Of a stretch of 64,000 nt of DNA, positions 25,228-38,000 are shown piece after piece. Every line of letters begins with the position of its first letter. Within the stretch, counting starts at the first letter, position 1. Position numbers and translations under genes: made by a program. The stretch lies in assembly GCA_027563935.2 (NCBI GenBank), contig CM050447.1, forward strand, positions 85,607,461-85,671,460, given 5' to 3'. This DNA comes from Costus lasius. Taxonomy: Eukaryota > Streptophyta > Magnoliopsida > Zingiberales > Costaceae. The notes under the pieces were generated by a model, which was not told the origin of the DNA, made no database searches, and worked only from the letters and a program-made list of their open reading frames with translations.

Positions 25228-26180
25228 GCCAGATTGTCATCTGTATGAACCTTGCAGACTTTGATCTCGCCACGATCAATGATCTCCCGGATCAAGTGAA
25301 ACCTTCTCTGTATGTGCTTGGACTTCTGGTGCGACCGTGGTTCCTTTGCTTGTGCTATTGCTCCTGTGTTATCACAGAAGATAACCAAAGGATCTGCACT
25401 CGAAGGAACAACACCAAGTTCCTGAACGAACTTACGAATCCACACTGCCTCCTTGGATGTTTCTGAGGCTGCAACATACTCGGCTTCTGTTGTGGAATCA
25501 GCAACAATTGATTGTTTGAAACTTTTCCACACCACTGCTCCTCCATTCAAGCTAAAAACATAGCCTGATTGCGATCGGAAATCATCCTGGTCAGACTGGA
25601 ACGAAGCGTCAGTATATCCTTCAATACTGAGTTCTTCCTGACCTCCATATATCAAGAACATATCTTTGGTCCTCCGAAGATATTTCAAAATGTTCTTGAC
25701 CGCAATCCAGTGTGCCTTCCCTGGATTACTTTGGAATCGACTGGTCACGCTTAACCCGTAAGCGACGTCTGGGCGAGTACACAACATCGCATACATAATG
25801 GACCCAATAGCCGAAGCATAAGGCGTATTGTCCATTTCATCTTTCTCAGTCTGTGTTTGTGGACACTGACTCTTTGAAAGATTCAGACCATGTCTGACTG
25901 GAAGATATCCTCTTTTAGAATTTTCTAAATGGAATCTCTCCAGGACTTTATCGATGTAAGTACTCTGGCACAGCCCGAGAAGCCTCTTAGATCTATCTCT
26001 GTAGATCTTCACACCTAATACATAGGCTGCTTCTCCTAAATCTTTCATCTGGAAACATTTTCTTAACCATGCCTTAACCGCATGTAGTTCAGGAATATCG
26101 TTTCCAATGATTAAGATATCATCGACGTAGAGGACTAGGAAAGTAATCACGCTCCCACTAAACCTCTTATATACACACGG

Positions 26181-28811
26181 TGTAACGCCCTCGATTTTTC
26201 TGAATTATGATTTAAGGTTAGAAATTCTGTTTCTGTATTTTTATCTGTTAAAATTTTGGGGTTTTTTCCTAAGTGTAGGAATTTTTCTTACAGGGCAAAA
26301 ATAATTATTTTGGTTGGGGATTTGAACCCTCAACCTTGAATCTTGCTCCTGGAATTCCTTCCACCATGGTGGCGCATATTTCTGATGTTATTGGAGTGGC
26401 GCAGGGTGGTTAAGCCCTGGTAAGCCCATAAAACCGATTTTTCACTTAAGTTAACTGGGTTATTGGATCCGTTTGGAGTGGGAGAAAAAGAGGAATTTCG
26501 TGAGGGCTCCTCTCCCTCACGACTTTTGTTGGTTTTCTTGCCCTAGCCGCCTTTGGTTGTCGCCCCTCACTGTGCTTGGCGCCTCCTGAAATTCCTGACG
26601 CTGGTGGTGGCAGACTGGTGGTGGACGAATTTCCTGGTGATCCTTGATCCTCTGTCTTGGCGTTTTTCTCTGTGGACGATTTTTCTGTGAGTAATTCGAT
26701 CCTAAGGAGTCTAATCCTCTAAATTGTAGATTATCAGTCAATTAAAATTCGTTATTTGCAACGATTATCTGTATGAACCAAAAATCTACAAGTAAATTTG
26801 TGCATATGTGAAATTCGAAATTTACCTGTGCCGGACGAATATTCCTTTGTGAGAAAAATTTATCCTGTATGGTTTAATCTCTTAAATTGTGGTCTGTAGT
26901 TCTTCTAAAATTTATTTGCTTGATGAGAAATTTTAGAGAAAACAAAATTTGAGGATTTAACTAAGAACTTAGGGATTTTCGAAAATCATGGTTCGGGCCA
27001 ATTTTGGGGCTTTTGTCATTTTCCTTCACAAATGTGCAATTAAAATTATCTGTAGTGGGGGACTGAAATTATTTTCATGAAATTTGTATGTTCTGCAAGG
27101 ATTCTGAAAATTTTGCCCCTTGCAGTGATTTTATGGCTCACGGTTTTTTTGAAATTTTGGGGAAGAATAGTGCAATGAGTATCTATATATATATTTCCCT
27201 ATAATTTCTAGGCTTGTTTAATTGTTTGTTACGCGAATAATTTCTGTTCTGTATATATGTTGTGAATTTTCTGAAACTTTGAATGTGTTATAACCTTGTG
27301 AGAACATAGAATGGTTTGACCTGAATTAAGGAAAGTTGTATGAAATCTAAGGAATTCACTCATATATTACTTCTGGTTGATAGTAAAAATTATGAAGAGT
27401 GTTCAGCTTTGATTTTCTGCAAATTGTAATTTTGTTAAGGACTGGATATTGGGGTGTGTCATTTTCTGGTTTGTGAGACACTTTGGGCATGATGTGAGAA
27501 TTGAGTAGTGGTTAGTCCTACTCCTCCGTTTCAGCATGACCTGTTCTGTAAAAATTATGCCCTAGTGTAGCACTCTTCCGTGTCCTTACCCTCCTTCTGT
27601 GGCGCTGTAATGGTGCTGATAGTCTACTACGACCCATGAGACACTAGTGAAGGGTAGATGTGAGCTGGTCTCACCTTCCGTTCTCCCTCCACTATTTCTG
27701 TTCTGTTCTGGGTATTGGAGGCCAGAGTGCCACGTCCTGACGAGACGGGGGCCACCCACTGATACCTCCTCTACCATTCTGTTTCTGATATGCATGCATG
27801 TCTCGTCCTCGGCAGAGGTGGGGTCAGACCTTCTGTGGTCATCAGGCCTTCTATGGCCTTTCTGTTTCCGATGTAGACTATCTGTTTGGATTCTAAAAAT
27901 TCTGATTTTTTGTTTGTCAGCTCTGATTTTCTGTAGTCCTGTTTCGATCTGTATTATAGATGTGTTGGGCGGTGTGATTAGTTGGAATGGGTTGGTATAC
28001 TTATATCCTACTTCGTGCTTGATGCCTATTGTTATAAGTGTCTGTATTTGATTATGTTTTGTTTCTGATATGAGTGTGCATGTTAAGTGTCTTATCTGCG
28101 AGCATGATATTTTTTGATGTGTACTATGGATGGCTTTTAGTGTCTTTTACTCACTGAGCTTTTTAGCTCACCCCCGTTGTTTAAATATTTTCAGGTGAGA
28201 CATCAGGACAGTGATTGCTACAGCTACTTAATTTGTTATGATGCTAATATTTTATATAATTTCTAAGAGTTGTCTTCTAAAGATCTATCAGGCCTGCGTG
28301 CCTAACTTACTTATATGACACGTTTATCTCCTGAGGGCTTATGCCTGTTTTCAGGATATTATATTATAGTTGTCTTGTTTTATTGTTGGATACGAGTTTT
28401 GGAGTTATGAGAATTGAAATTGTTCTTATTATGAAATGGGTAACCAAGTTACTGTATTCGAAATACCTTGAGATTGTAACCGTATTTTGTATTTGGTATC
28501 TGAATAATCGGTTTCTGCAATATTTCTGAAATTTGTGTTCTCCACATATGTGTAGTGTGGACATCTGTTTTGTTCCAGGATATGTGGGTCTGTGCAGCAG
28601 TAATTTAGTATACTTGCTGCCGGATTTTTTTTGGATTTCCGGATTTCTATTTCCTAGTAATCGATCCTACTCAGTTCTGTGCGGTTTTCAGTTCCGTAGT
28701 AATGTCCTTCGATGCCGCTTTCTTCTTATGTTTTAATGGAAGAGTAAAAGTTTTTAAAACCCCGTATTTTTACTTGTATGCGTGTGGGGTGTGATTCTGA
28801 GGGATGTTACA
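26181..28811 (+). mobile_element. Solo LTR E, Ty3/gypsy Tekay-like
   Basis: 2631-bp repeat starting TGTAACGCCCTCG and ending GGGATGTTACA, flanked by CACGG at 26176-26180 and 28812-28816. It shares with the D family the order GCCA(C/T)GTC(C/T)TG...GGGGCCACC, then ACTCACTG(G/A)GCT...TAGCTCACCCC, then TTTTCAGGTG, so it is from a related but distinct chromovirus family. Open stretches such as 27647-28051 lie inside the LTR and look non-coding. Confidence 0.93.
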
Positions 28812-31675
28812 CACGGGTCATCTTCATTCTTGATGAAACCAAATTCACAGATTGATTCATCAAAACGAATATTCCAGCTTCTTGAGGCTTGTTTAAGTCC
28901 ATAAATGGACTTCTTTAATTTGCATATTTTATGACGATCTGATGGATTAGTGAAACCTTCAGGTTGTGTCATATACACATCCTCTTCTAGTTTTCCATTA
29001 AGGAAAGCAGTCTTCACATCCATTTGCCAGATCTCATAATCATAATATGCCGCTATCGCAAGAATAATCCGAATAGACTTGAACATGGCTACAGGAGATA
29101 AAGTTTCATCATAATCTATCCCGTAGATTTGTTTGAAACCTTTCGCAACTAGCCTGCCTTTATAGGTAACCACGTTACCATCCATGTCTATCTTCTTCTT
29201 GAAGATCCACTTACAGCCTATAGGGATTACTCCCGGAGGCGGATCAACCAAATCCCAAACTTGGTTATCTGACATGGAGTCCATCTCGGCTCGCATAGCT
29301 TCAAGCCATCTCGCTGATTCCGGTCCACTGACCGCATCCGCATAAGTGAGGGGTTCATCATCAATGATGTAGACTCCGTCATAGCGCTCAGGCTGTCGAC
29401 GGATCCTTCCCGATCTTCGCGGTTCCCGTGATATCTGAGCCTCAGGTTGCTCAGTAACCTGATCTATTGGCTCAGGCTCATCCAACTGTGCTTGACTACT
29501 TTGTCCTTCTTCTGGATTCTCATCCAGCTTTATTTCTCTCCCACTGGCTTCTTGCAGAAGAAATTCTTTCTCAAGAAAAATAGCCGTCCGAGCAACAAAT
29601 ACTTTGTTCTCTTTGGGATCGTAGAAATAATAACCCTTTGTTTCCTTAGGGTAACCGACAAAGATACATTTATCAGATCTGCTCTCCAGTTTCCCAGAGG
29701 CGAGCTTTTTGACATAAGCCTCGCAACCCCAGATCTTAATAAATGTCAAGCTTGGCTGTTTCCCATACCATAACTCATATGGAGTCTTTGAAACGGCCTT
29801 GGATGGCACTCGGTTTAGTACCTTTGCAGCTGTTTCCAGTGCAAATCCCCAAAAGGAGTAAGGTAGAGTAGCCTGACTCATCATAGAACGAACCATATCC
29901 AATAAGGTTCTATTTCTCCTCTCGGACACACTATTCCATTGCGGTGTTCCTGGCGGAGTGAGCTGTGAGATAATCCCACACTCCTTCAGATAGTCAGTAA
30001 ACTCATGACTCAAGTATTCTCCACCTCGATCTGAACGAAGTGCCTTGATATTTCGGCCTAACTGATTCTGTACTTCTTTTTTGAACTCTTTGAACTTGTC
30101 AAAAGATTCACTCTTATGTCTCATTAGATAGACATAACCATACCTACTGAAATCATCAGTAAAGGTAATGAAGTATGAATAGCCACCTCTGGCATGTTTA
30201 CTAAATGGCCCACACACATCACTGTGAATGAGGTCAAGTAAACCTGAAGCCCTTTGACCTTTATTAGAAAAAGGAGACTTCGTCATTTTGCCCATTAAAC
30301 AAGCTTTGCATGTCTCAAGCTCCTCATAGGAGAATGATCCCAGCAGTCCATGTTCATGCAACCGCTTAATGCGCTTCTTTTTAATATGGCCTAAACGACT
30401 ATGCCATAACAAGGTGCTGTCATCAGCATACTTGGCTTTCTTAATATCAATCTGCTGTATTGAATATTCCATGTCCAACATGAATAACCCATTGTTAATT
30501 GACCCAGTAGCATAAACAATATTATCAAAAGAAATATAACACTTTGAAATATTGCATTCAAAGGAAAACCCTTTCCTGACAAGAGCAGGAATAGAGATAA
30601 TATTCTTAGTTATGCTCGGTACAAAATAACAATTTTCCAGTTCTAATACAAGACCAGATGGTAAAGAGATGTGATAAACTCCTATAGCAACAGCAGCAAC
30701 CCGTGCCCCGTTTCCTACTCGTAGGTCCACCTCATGCTGTCCCACCTGTCTTCTTCTCTTGAGTTCCTGTACATTTGAACAAATGTGAACTCCACATGCA
30801 GTGTCCAACACCCATGAAATAGAAGAAGAAACCATGACTTCAGTCACGTAAATACCTGAGCCAGAAGCGAAAGGGTTGCTTCCCTTCTTATCTCCTTGGA
30901 GGGCTTTACAGTCATTTTTCCAGTGACCCAGCTGGCCACAATGGAAACATCTGTATTCCTTTGACCGCTTTACCTTTTGTTTCAGAGCCTTGTTGTAGCT
31001 CTTGATAGGGGCTTTGCCCTTCTTCCCCTTCTTCTTGTTCCTAGAAGGAACCATTAGGACAGAGGATGAAGGCGTTCCCTTCTCACGAGACTGAGTCTGC
31101 TCTGTAGTCAAGAGCATGTTCAGTAACTCTGCCGGCGTACAGTCGATCTTGTTCATATTTAAATTAATGATGAATGGATCGAAAGAGGCCGGGAGAGACT
31201 GCAGGATGATGTCTACAACAAGCTCCTGATTGATGGTGTGTCCCAGTTTCTCTAGAGCCTCCTTGTACCCAATCATCTTGAGTACGTGAGCTCCCACTGG
31301 ACTCCCTTCAGTCAGTTTGCTCTGAAAGAAAAGTTTCGTCAAGTTATAGCGTTCAGTCCTTGCCTGCGCAGCATACAGCATCTTGAGATTTGCTATAATT
31401 TCTATAGCAGATAAATCCTCATGCTGACGCTGAAGCTGTGGCGTCATAGACGCTAGCATAAGGCAAGCGACATCAATGCTATCATTGACATGCTTTTCAT
31501 AAGCTTCCCGAACCGCCCTTGTGGCGTTCGCAGCGGGTTGAGGCGGTATAGCCGTCTCGAGGACATACAGTTTCCTCTCAGCCTTAAGAACAATCTTAAG
31601 GTGTCCGTACCATTCTAAGAAGTTTGGCCCAGCAAACTTCTCCCTTTCCAGTAGGGATCGCACATTGAACGCTGT

Positions 31676-32465
31676 GGTGTTCGTTGCTGCAGTAATCTAC
31701 AACAATGCAAGAACAGCAAGGTCAGTATCAATGTTAGAATCAATTCAGGACTTAAGAATGATTCTTTTTCTCACTATTTTATCTGACTGAAAAATCCAGT
31801 AAAACAGTCCGAAAGAGTAAAACTCTTTTAGTGAGATGGGATCCAGATTTCATACTTGGTCTCCACGTCCCGCTCAGGCGAGATAAGATGCACAGAGAGT
31901 ACAAGCACTAATATCTGGTAGGCAATCCCTGCCAATCGCCAACCCGTGCGATTCCCCTTCATCTGGGCAATCCAGCACACTGTGCCAACTGAGTTGGTAC
32001 AACACAGTCTCTGATCCCACAGATGGCTGCCTCCATATGGCTACCATATGCGCAATATGTAGCCTACATGGTCAAGCTGACCCGACCTACTCCCTGGACC
32101 ACCACGTGCTATGCTGAGCAACGAGAAGCGATAAATCCCTTCTCTGTAACACGCAGGTGTAATCATACACCGTCTGAAGATAGATGGGCGTGCCCACTGA
32201 GTGGGTACAACACGGCCCCAACGATAGTCAGAACAGTAAGGTTTCGCGTCAGAAGGCTTACGTGCTTGATATTCATCGTTGGATTTTAATGGTCCTTTTA
32301 TCTTCTTACTATCATACAAAACCTATGGTGATAGCAGAAGAATAAATCATGCAATTACTAAATTACTTAAACAGTAAATTGAAAGCATGATTATCTTATG
32401 TGGTAAAAGCCCATTAAGCCTAAGTAAGACCTTAATTAAATTAAGTCTTCACTTGAGCTCTTCAT
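31676..32465 (-). other. Leader of element C, gag-proximal part
   Basis: Untranslated leader homologous to 5997-6790 of element A. Twin hairpins lie at 32193-32205 (CCCACTGAGTGGG) and 31985-31997 (CCAACTGAGTTGG). It is interrupted at 32465 by D2, whose target-site copy TTCAT is 32461-32465. Confidence 0.8.
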
Positions 32466-34975
32466 TGTAAGATCCAAGGATCTTAAGTCCTGGTAAGTAC
32501 TATTTTGATTTAAATAAAATCATTGGCTGTGATATTTTTCCTATGTATTGATTGTTAATTTATAACTAATTAATTAGTGCTTATTGGTTGTTAATCTATA
32601 ATTAATTAATTAGAGTTTAATGGTTGTTATTTTTAATTAATTAATTAGACCTTATTGGATATTAATTAAATCCTTATTGGATTTTCGTTTAAGTGAATGG
32701 TAAATTGTTAGTTAATGGTTAAATTAATTAGTTAACTATGGGTTTTGGGTTTAAAATTCGAATTAATTAGTTAGTGGGTTAAACCCTATTTGGATTAATT
32801 GGTTAGCGGGTTTTAAAAGTTAAAAAAATCAAAAATCTAAGAGGTGGACGGCTAGGGCAAAGAAGTTGGCGATTTTCTTGAAGGCTTGGGCGATTCTTGG
32901 AGGCTTGGGCGAAATTTCCTTTCTTTCTTCTCCCTTGGCCGGCGTTCTTGGGTGATTGGTGGCGTCTTTCAAGGCCTTAAACGAATTTGTAAGAGAGATT
33001 TTTCATCTTGGTGTTCACGGTTGAGGCGAGTGGGGTGTCTTATTCGAATTCTATCAATGTGGTTGTGCTAAGTAATAAATTTGATTGCTTGAAAAATTAC
33101 CATGTTTAAAACCAAAATTTTGCAAGGTGTACTTATCATGAAAACCGAATTTAAGATGTTTATAACCGAATTCAAGATGTTTATTCATGGAAACCGAAAT
33201 TAAGATAATTCTTCATGAAAACCGAATTTAAGATATTTTTATAGGGAATTTAGGAAGCTTTAAATCAGTGATTTTGAGCATGACATTCTTGTTAAATAGG
33301 GTTTTAAATTTTAAGTAGACAATATGCTAGATACCGTGGGCTACATGTGATGTTTTGTGAAGTAGATTGTAAGAATATGAATTTTGATTTTTATGTTGAT
33401 TTTATGGATGCTTGATAAATGCTAATAATGTTATAGAATCCATGATTGTTTCTCTATGTTGGTAGCATGTTCTATAATTATGGCTATGTATCTTTGGTTG
33501 AGAAACTTGGGTGATAACTTAGCATTATTATACTGAACTGATCAGCATGAAACCTAAGGACTCTATAAAATATTATGTGGTTATATGTGTTTCGAATGTT
33601 ATGTGTTATGGGATGGATAGGACTAAGGCTAACCGTGTACTCAAGGGGATAGTCTATATGTGATATGTTAAGGGTTTGAGATTTCAGCCCTGTATATTGT
33701 GATATGTGAGGGGGTTGATGTTCAGCCTACCTGATGTGATTCTTGTGATGAAAATGACTATCCTAGAGTCTGGTCTACGCTTAGGAGTCCACTTTTATGA
33801 AATAAGATATAAGATGTGTCTAGTGGTTGTCCAGTTAAGGAACCCTTTGGGAGAACGAGTGTGATGCAAAGTGCCATGTCTTGGTCGGACAGGGGCCACC
33901 TCTTGATATCATCACTCTTAGACGCTTAGATTTTTGTGTTATGGGGTGGTGTAGATCAAGGTATCACATCTTGACCGGGTGGGGATTACCTCTTGAGTCT
34001 ACACACTGTCCATGTTTATGTTGCATGTGATTTGCAGGCTTCTCCCAGTGCTTAGGCCAAAGCCGGGTTGGACCATAATGGTCACTATTGATTATGCTGG
34101 ACAACTAGGTCAATTAAGTGGTTGGTGTGTTTAGTTGGTTAGAGTATGACTCTAGAACTTTGGTTACTCTGTGGTGACAAGTGTATGATGTCTGTACATC
34201 TAATTATTTTTTTTGAGTTCTGTTCTTTGTTTTTGTTATATGTTAACATGATGTTCTGCTAAATGTTTTTAAAATAATCTGCATGTATCTTTGATTGTAT
34301 GCTATGGATGGTCGATTGAGACTATCCACTCACTGGGCTGTGTAGCTCACCCCTCAATATTTTCAGGTGTAGAGCAGGGGCGCAGTACCAGTTAGCATTT
34401 TACATGGATGTTGTGATAAGACTTTTGTGCTTAATTATCTGGGGCCGGTTGTGGCCGAACTATGCGAACAATGTGAACTATGTGAACTTGTGTTGCCGGT
34501 TGTGGCAGTTTTAAGATTTTGATTTTTGTGTCACCGCGGGCTTTGGCCTGGTTTCGGTGTTTGGTATCATTGATGTTAGTTATGAACTTATAAAATCGAT
34601 ATTGTGACTTTGGTTCTCATTTTGAGTCGATTGGTATTTTTGCAATCGGATTTGATATAAATGTGAACTTGCATATGTCTAGTGCAAGTATTGCCTGGTG
34701 GCAGGTACCCTTATGTGATTTATGGATTTTACGGATTTTATATGGCTTTAATATAATTGTTGCCTTGCATATGTCTAGTGCAAGGATTGCGTGGTGGCAG
34801 GTACATTTATGAAATTGTGTTTCGTGGATTTTCGATGTGTGGATTCTCGAAAATTTTCAGATCGTGTTTTCTTGAACTTGGTTTTACCTAGCATGTGAAT
34901 CGATCTTGTATGATAACATCCTGTTTCTCTATGACTTGTGTTGCTTGTTTAGGGTTAAGATAACGGGATGTGACA
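32466..34975 (+). repeat. 5' LTR of gypsy element D2
   Basis: 2510 bp. Notable parts: AT-rich TTAATTAATTAG units near the start, four imperfect ACCGAATTTAAGAT repeats at about 33140-33235, a TATA-like CTATAAAATA at 33563-33572, the ACTCACTGGGCTGTGTAGC motif near 34328, and two copies of a self-complementary CTTGCA-N9-TGCAAG block near 34668 and 34763. Confidence 0.96.
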
Positions 34976-34978
34976 GAA

Positions 34979-34990
34979 TGGTATCAGAGG
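34979..34990 (+). other. Primer-binding site of D2 (tRNA-iMet type)
   Basis: TGGTATCAGAGG, three bases after the 5' LTR; complementary to the 3' end of initiator tRNA-Met. Confidence 0.9.
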
Positions 34991-35098
34991 AGTTGGCTAG
35001 CTAAAACTTAGTTCGGGGGAAAACATGTTTGTGTATTGCTAGACACCTGATAGGTTTATGTTTGTTTTCCTTACTATGGTATGTGTGTGTAGGAATTT

Positions 35099-38000
35099 AT
35101 GATGGTGCGATCCAGAGGAAATGCTAGCAGCGAGGGTGAGCAGACCTCAGATCTCACGAGAACCATTGAGGCTCTGACTGGCATGGTACGGCAACAGGGT
35201 GCCATGATAGAGAGGCAAGCTCAGATGCTGCAGCAGCAACAGACTCAGCATCAAGAAGCGCAACAGCAGCTCTTGCAGCAATTGACTCAAGAGAGATCCC
35301 AGACTACTACTCGGATGGTGGGGAATGACTCTCAGGAGGACGCTCACAGGCGCTATGCCTCACTTGTGAGTGAATTCCAGAAACTGGGTCCTAGTTCTTT
35401 TTATGGGGGCTCAGAATCAAGTACGGCAGAGAACTGGCTGTTGGTTTTGGACAAGATTTTTCAAGTCATGCGTTGCTCAGATGAGGACAAGCTGTGTCTG
35501 GCCACCTATATGATGCGTGGTGACGCAGATGAGTGGTGGAAGGGCGTGGTGAGGTTAGCTGCAGAAAGACAAGAAACAGTAAATTGGCCCTACTTCTTGT
35601 CTCAATTTAACGAGAAGTATTTCCCTGATAGCTTGGTAGAGGACCGAGAGGTGGAATTTATTCACCTGGAGCAGGGCGATATGACTGTGGACCAGTATGA
35701 GTTGCAGTTCACTAAATTGGGAAAGTATGCCCCTCACCTGATAAACACTGAAAAGAGGAGGGCTACCAAGTTTCTCAGAGGTCTCAGATGGGATATTCGA
35801 GAGCAGGTGGGTGCTCAGCACTTGGAGACTTATGTTGAGACTGTTGGGCGAGCACGCACCATCGAGAGATACATATCTGAGAGGAATTCCAGTGCTGCTA
35901 TGACCGTGGTTCCTGCAGTTGAGGCGGCGGCTCCTCAGCATGGTGGTGGCGGCAAGGGTAAGAAGTACCCTAAGCATAAGGACTACAAGAAGGGCAGGTA
36001 TAAGCCTTACTCTCACAAGGCACCGTAGCAGTCCAGGGATACACCGCAGCAATCCGGGGATGCAAGGAACGGTAACACAGAGGATCGGATTTGTCATCAT
36101 TGTGGGCTCAAAGGACATCTGATGAGGGACTGTTATAAGAAGAATGGTGTATGCTTCAGGTGTAAGAAACCTGGGCATATGATCAAAGACTGCAAAGAGC
36201 CTGAGATGCAACAGAGAGGCACAGATAAGCCTACAGTTCAGACCCGAGTTTATGCTGTGGCTGAGAAGGACACACGGGCTTCCCGATCCGTCGTGGAAGG
36301 TACTTTATTTGTATTCGATCAGTTAGCTCGCATCTTATTTGACCCTGGTGCAAATTTATCTTTTGTATCTATTAGATTTGCTGCATATTTACCTGTATTG
36401 CCTAAGGTGATGGATTATGTTGTGTCTGTAAGTACTCCCTTAGGAAAATCATCGTCTACAGACACTGTTTGTGCTGATTGTGTAGTGCATGTAGAGGGTT
36501 ATGAGTTTCTTGTAGATCTAATCCTTTTAGACATGCAAGACTATGATGTCATCTTAGGTATGGATTGGTTATCCTCACATCATGCCACTGTGGATTGCTT
36601 TGAGAAAGTAATCACCTTGAGTCTGCTAGATGGGAATCGGCTTTTTGTGAGAGGTCTAGTGTCAGACCAAGGACCGCATGTGATATCTTTCCTGCAGGCC
36701 AGGAAGTTACTTGCTAGTGGGTGCAAGGGTTATCTTGCGCATGTTAAGGTGCAGGATGATTCTACTCCTGATTTGACTCAGATGGCGGTGGTGCAAGAGT
36801 TTCCTGATGTGTTCTCTGAGGAATTTTCAGGCTTGCCACCAATACGAGAGGTAGAGTTTGGCATTGAGTTGGTGCCAGGTACTGCACCTATCTCCAGAGC
36901 TCCTTACCGCATGGCTACCTCAGAATTGGCCGAACTTAAGAAACAACTGGAGGAATTGCTGGAAAAAGGTTACATCCGGCCTAGTGCTTCTCCCTGGGGA
37001 GCACCAGTGCTGTTCGTAAAGAAGAAGGATGGAACCCTGAGGATGTGTATAGACTACAGGCAACTGAACCAAGTGACTATCAAGAATAAGTATCCTCTTC
37101 CCAGAATTGATGATCTGTTCGATCAATTACAGGGAGCTACAGTGTTCTCTAAGATTGATCTGAAATCAGGATATTACCAACTTAGGGTCAAGGATGAGGA
37201 TATATTTAAGACTGCTTTCAGGACCAGGTATGGGCATTTCGAATTTCTAGTTATGCCTTTTGGACTGACGAATACACCTGCTGTCTTCATGGATTTGATG
37301 AACAGGGTATTTCATGAATTGCTTGATTCTTGTGTAGTAGTCTTCATAGATGATATCTTGGTGTACTCTCGGACTACTCCGGATCATGTCAGTGACTTGC
37401 GCAGAGTGCTGGAGATCCTAAGGAAAAACCGATTATATGCCAAGGCTAGTAAGTGTGAGTTTTGGCTAGAAAAGATTAGTTTCCTTGGGCATGTGATTTC
37501 TGGTCAGGGGGTGTCTGTGGATCCGGTTAAAGTGCAAGCCATCCTCAATTGGGGAAGACCGACTAGTGCTACTGAGATCAGAAGTTTCCTGGGTTTAGCA
37601 GGTTACTACCGGAGGTTTGTTGAGGGATTCTCCAAGCTGGCGGGTCCTTTAACTAAATTGACCAGAAAGGAGGCCAAGTTTAATTGGGATGACAAGTGTG
37701 AAGAGAGCTTTCAGGAGCTGAAGAGAAGGTTGACTAGTACACCGATCCTCATTATTCCTAGTGATGGGGAAAGGTTTACTGTCTATACGGATGCTTCGGG
37801 CAAAGGGTTGGGTTGTGTCTTGATGCAGAAGGGTTCTGTGGTAGCCTATGCTTCGAGACAACTGAAGGAGTATGAGTTGAACTACCCTACTCATGACTTA
37901 GAGTTGGCGGCCGTAGTCTTTGCTCTGAAGATATGGCGTCACTATTTGTTAGGTCAAGAGTTTGATCTTGTTACTGACCACCAGAGTCTCAAGTACATTT

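Larger units (their letters stand above)
22626..31675 (-). pseudogene. Copia gag-pol of element C, split and start lost
   Basis: Coding pieces at 28812-31675 (gag, zinc knuckle, protease, integrase, first half of reverse transcriptase), 25228-26180 (YVDD half of the reverse transcriptase and RNase H) and 22626-22712 (C-terminal end). They are separated by solo LTRs E and D1. Without the insertions the frame is open from end to end, with no internal stop, and encodes about 1297 residues. The family ATG is changed to ACA at 31673-31675, with the next codon also altered, so translation would need a non-AUG start. Small in-frame differences from A include a few extra residues before the zinc knuckle. 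The coding damage is therefore insertional plus start loss rather than general decay. Confidence 0.93.

Noticed and set aside
27647..28051. 134-codon open frame in solo LTR E
   Set aside because: Hydrophobic low-complexity reading within an LTR, no homologous frame in the related D LTRs and no domain.
33140..33240. CRISPR-like array
   Set aside because: Four short imperfect units with no constant spacers, inside a plant LTR; ordinary tandem repeats.
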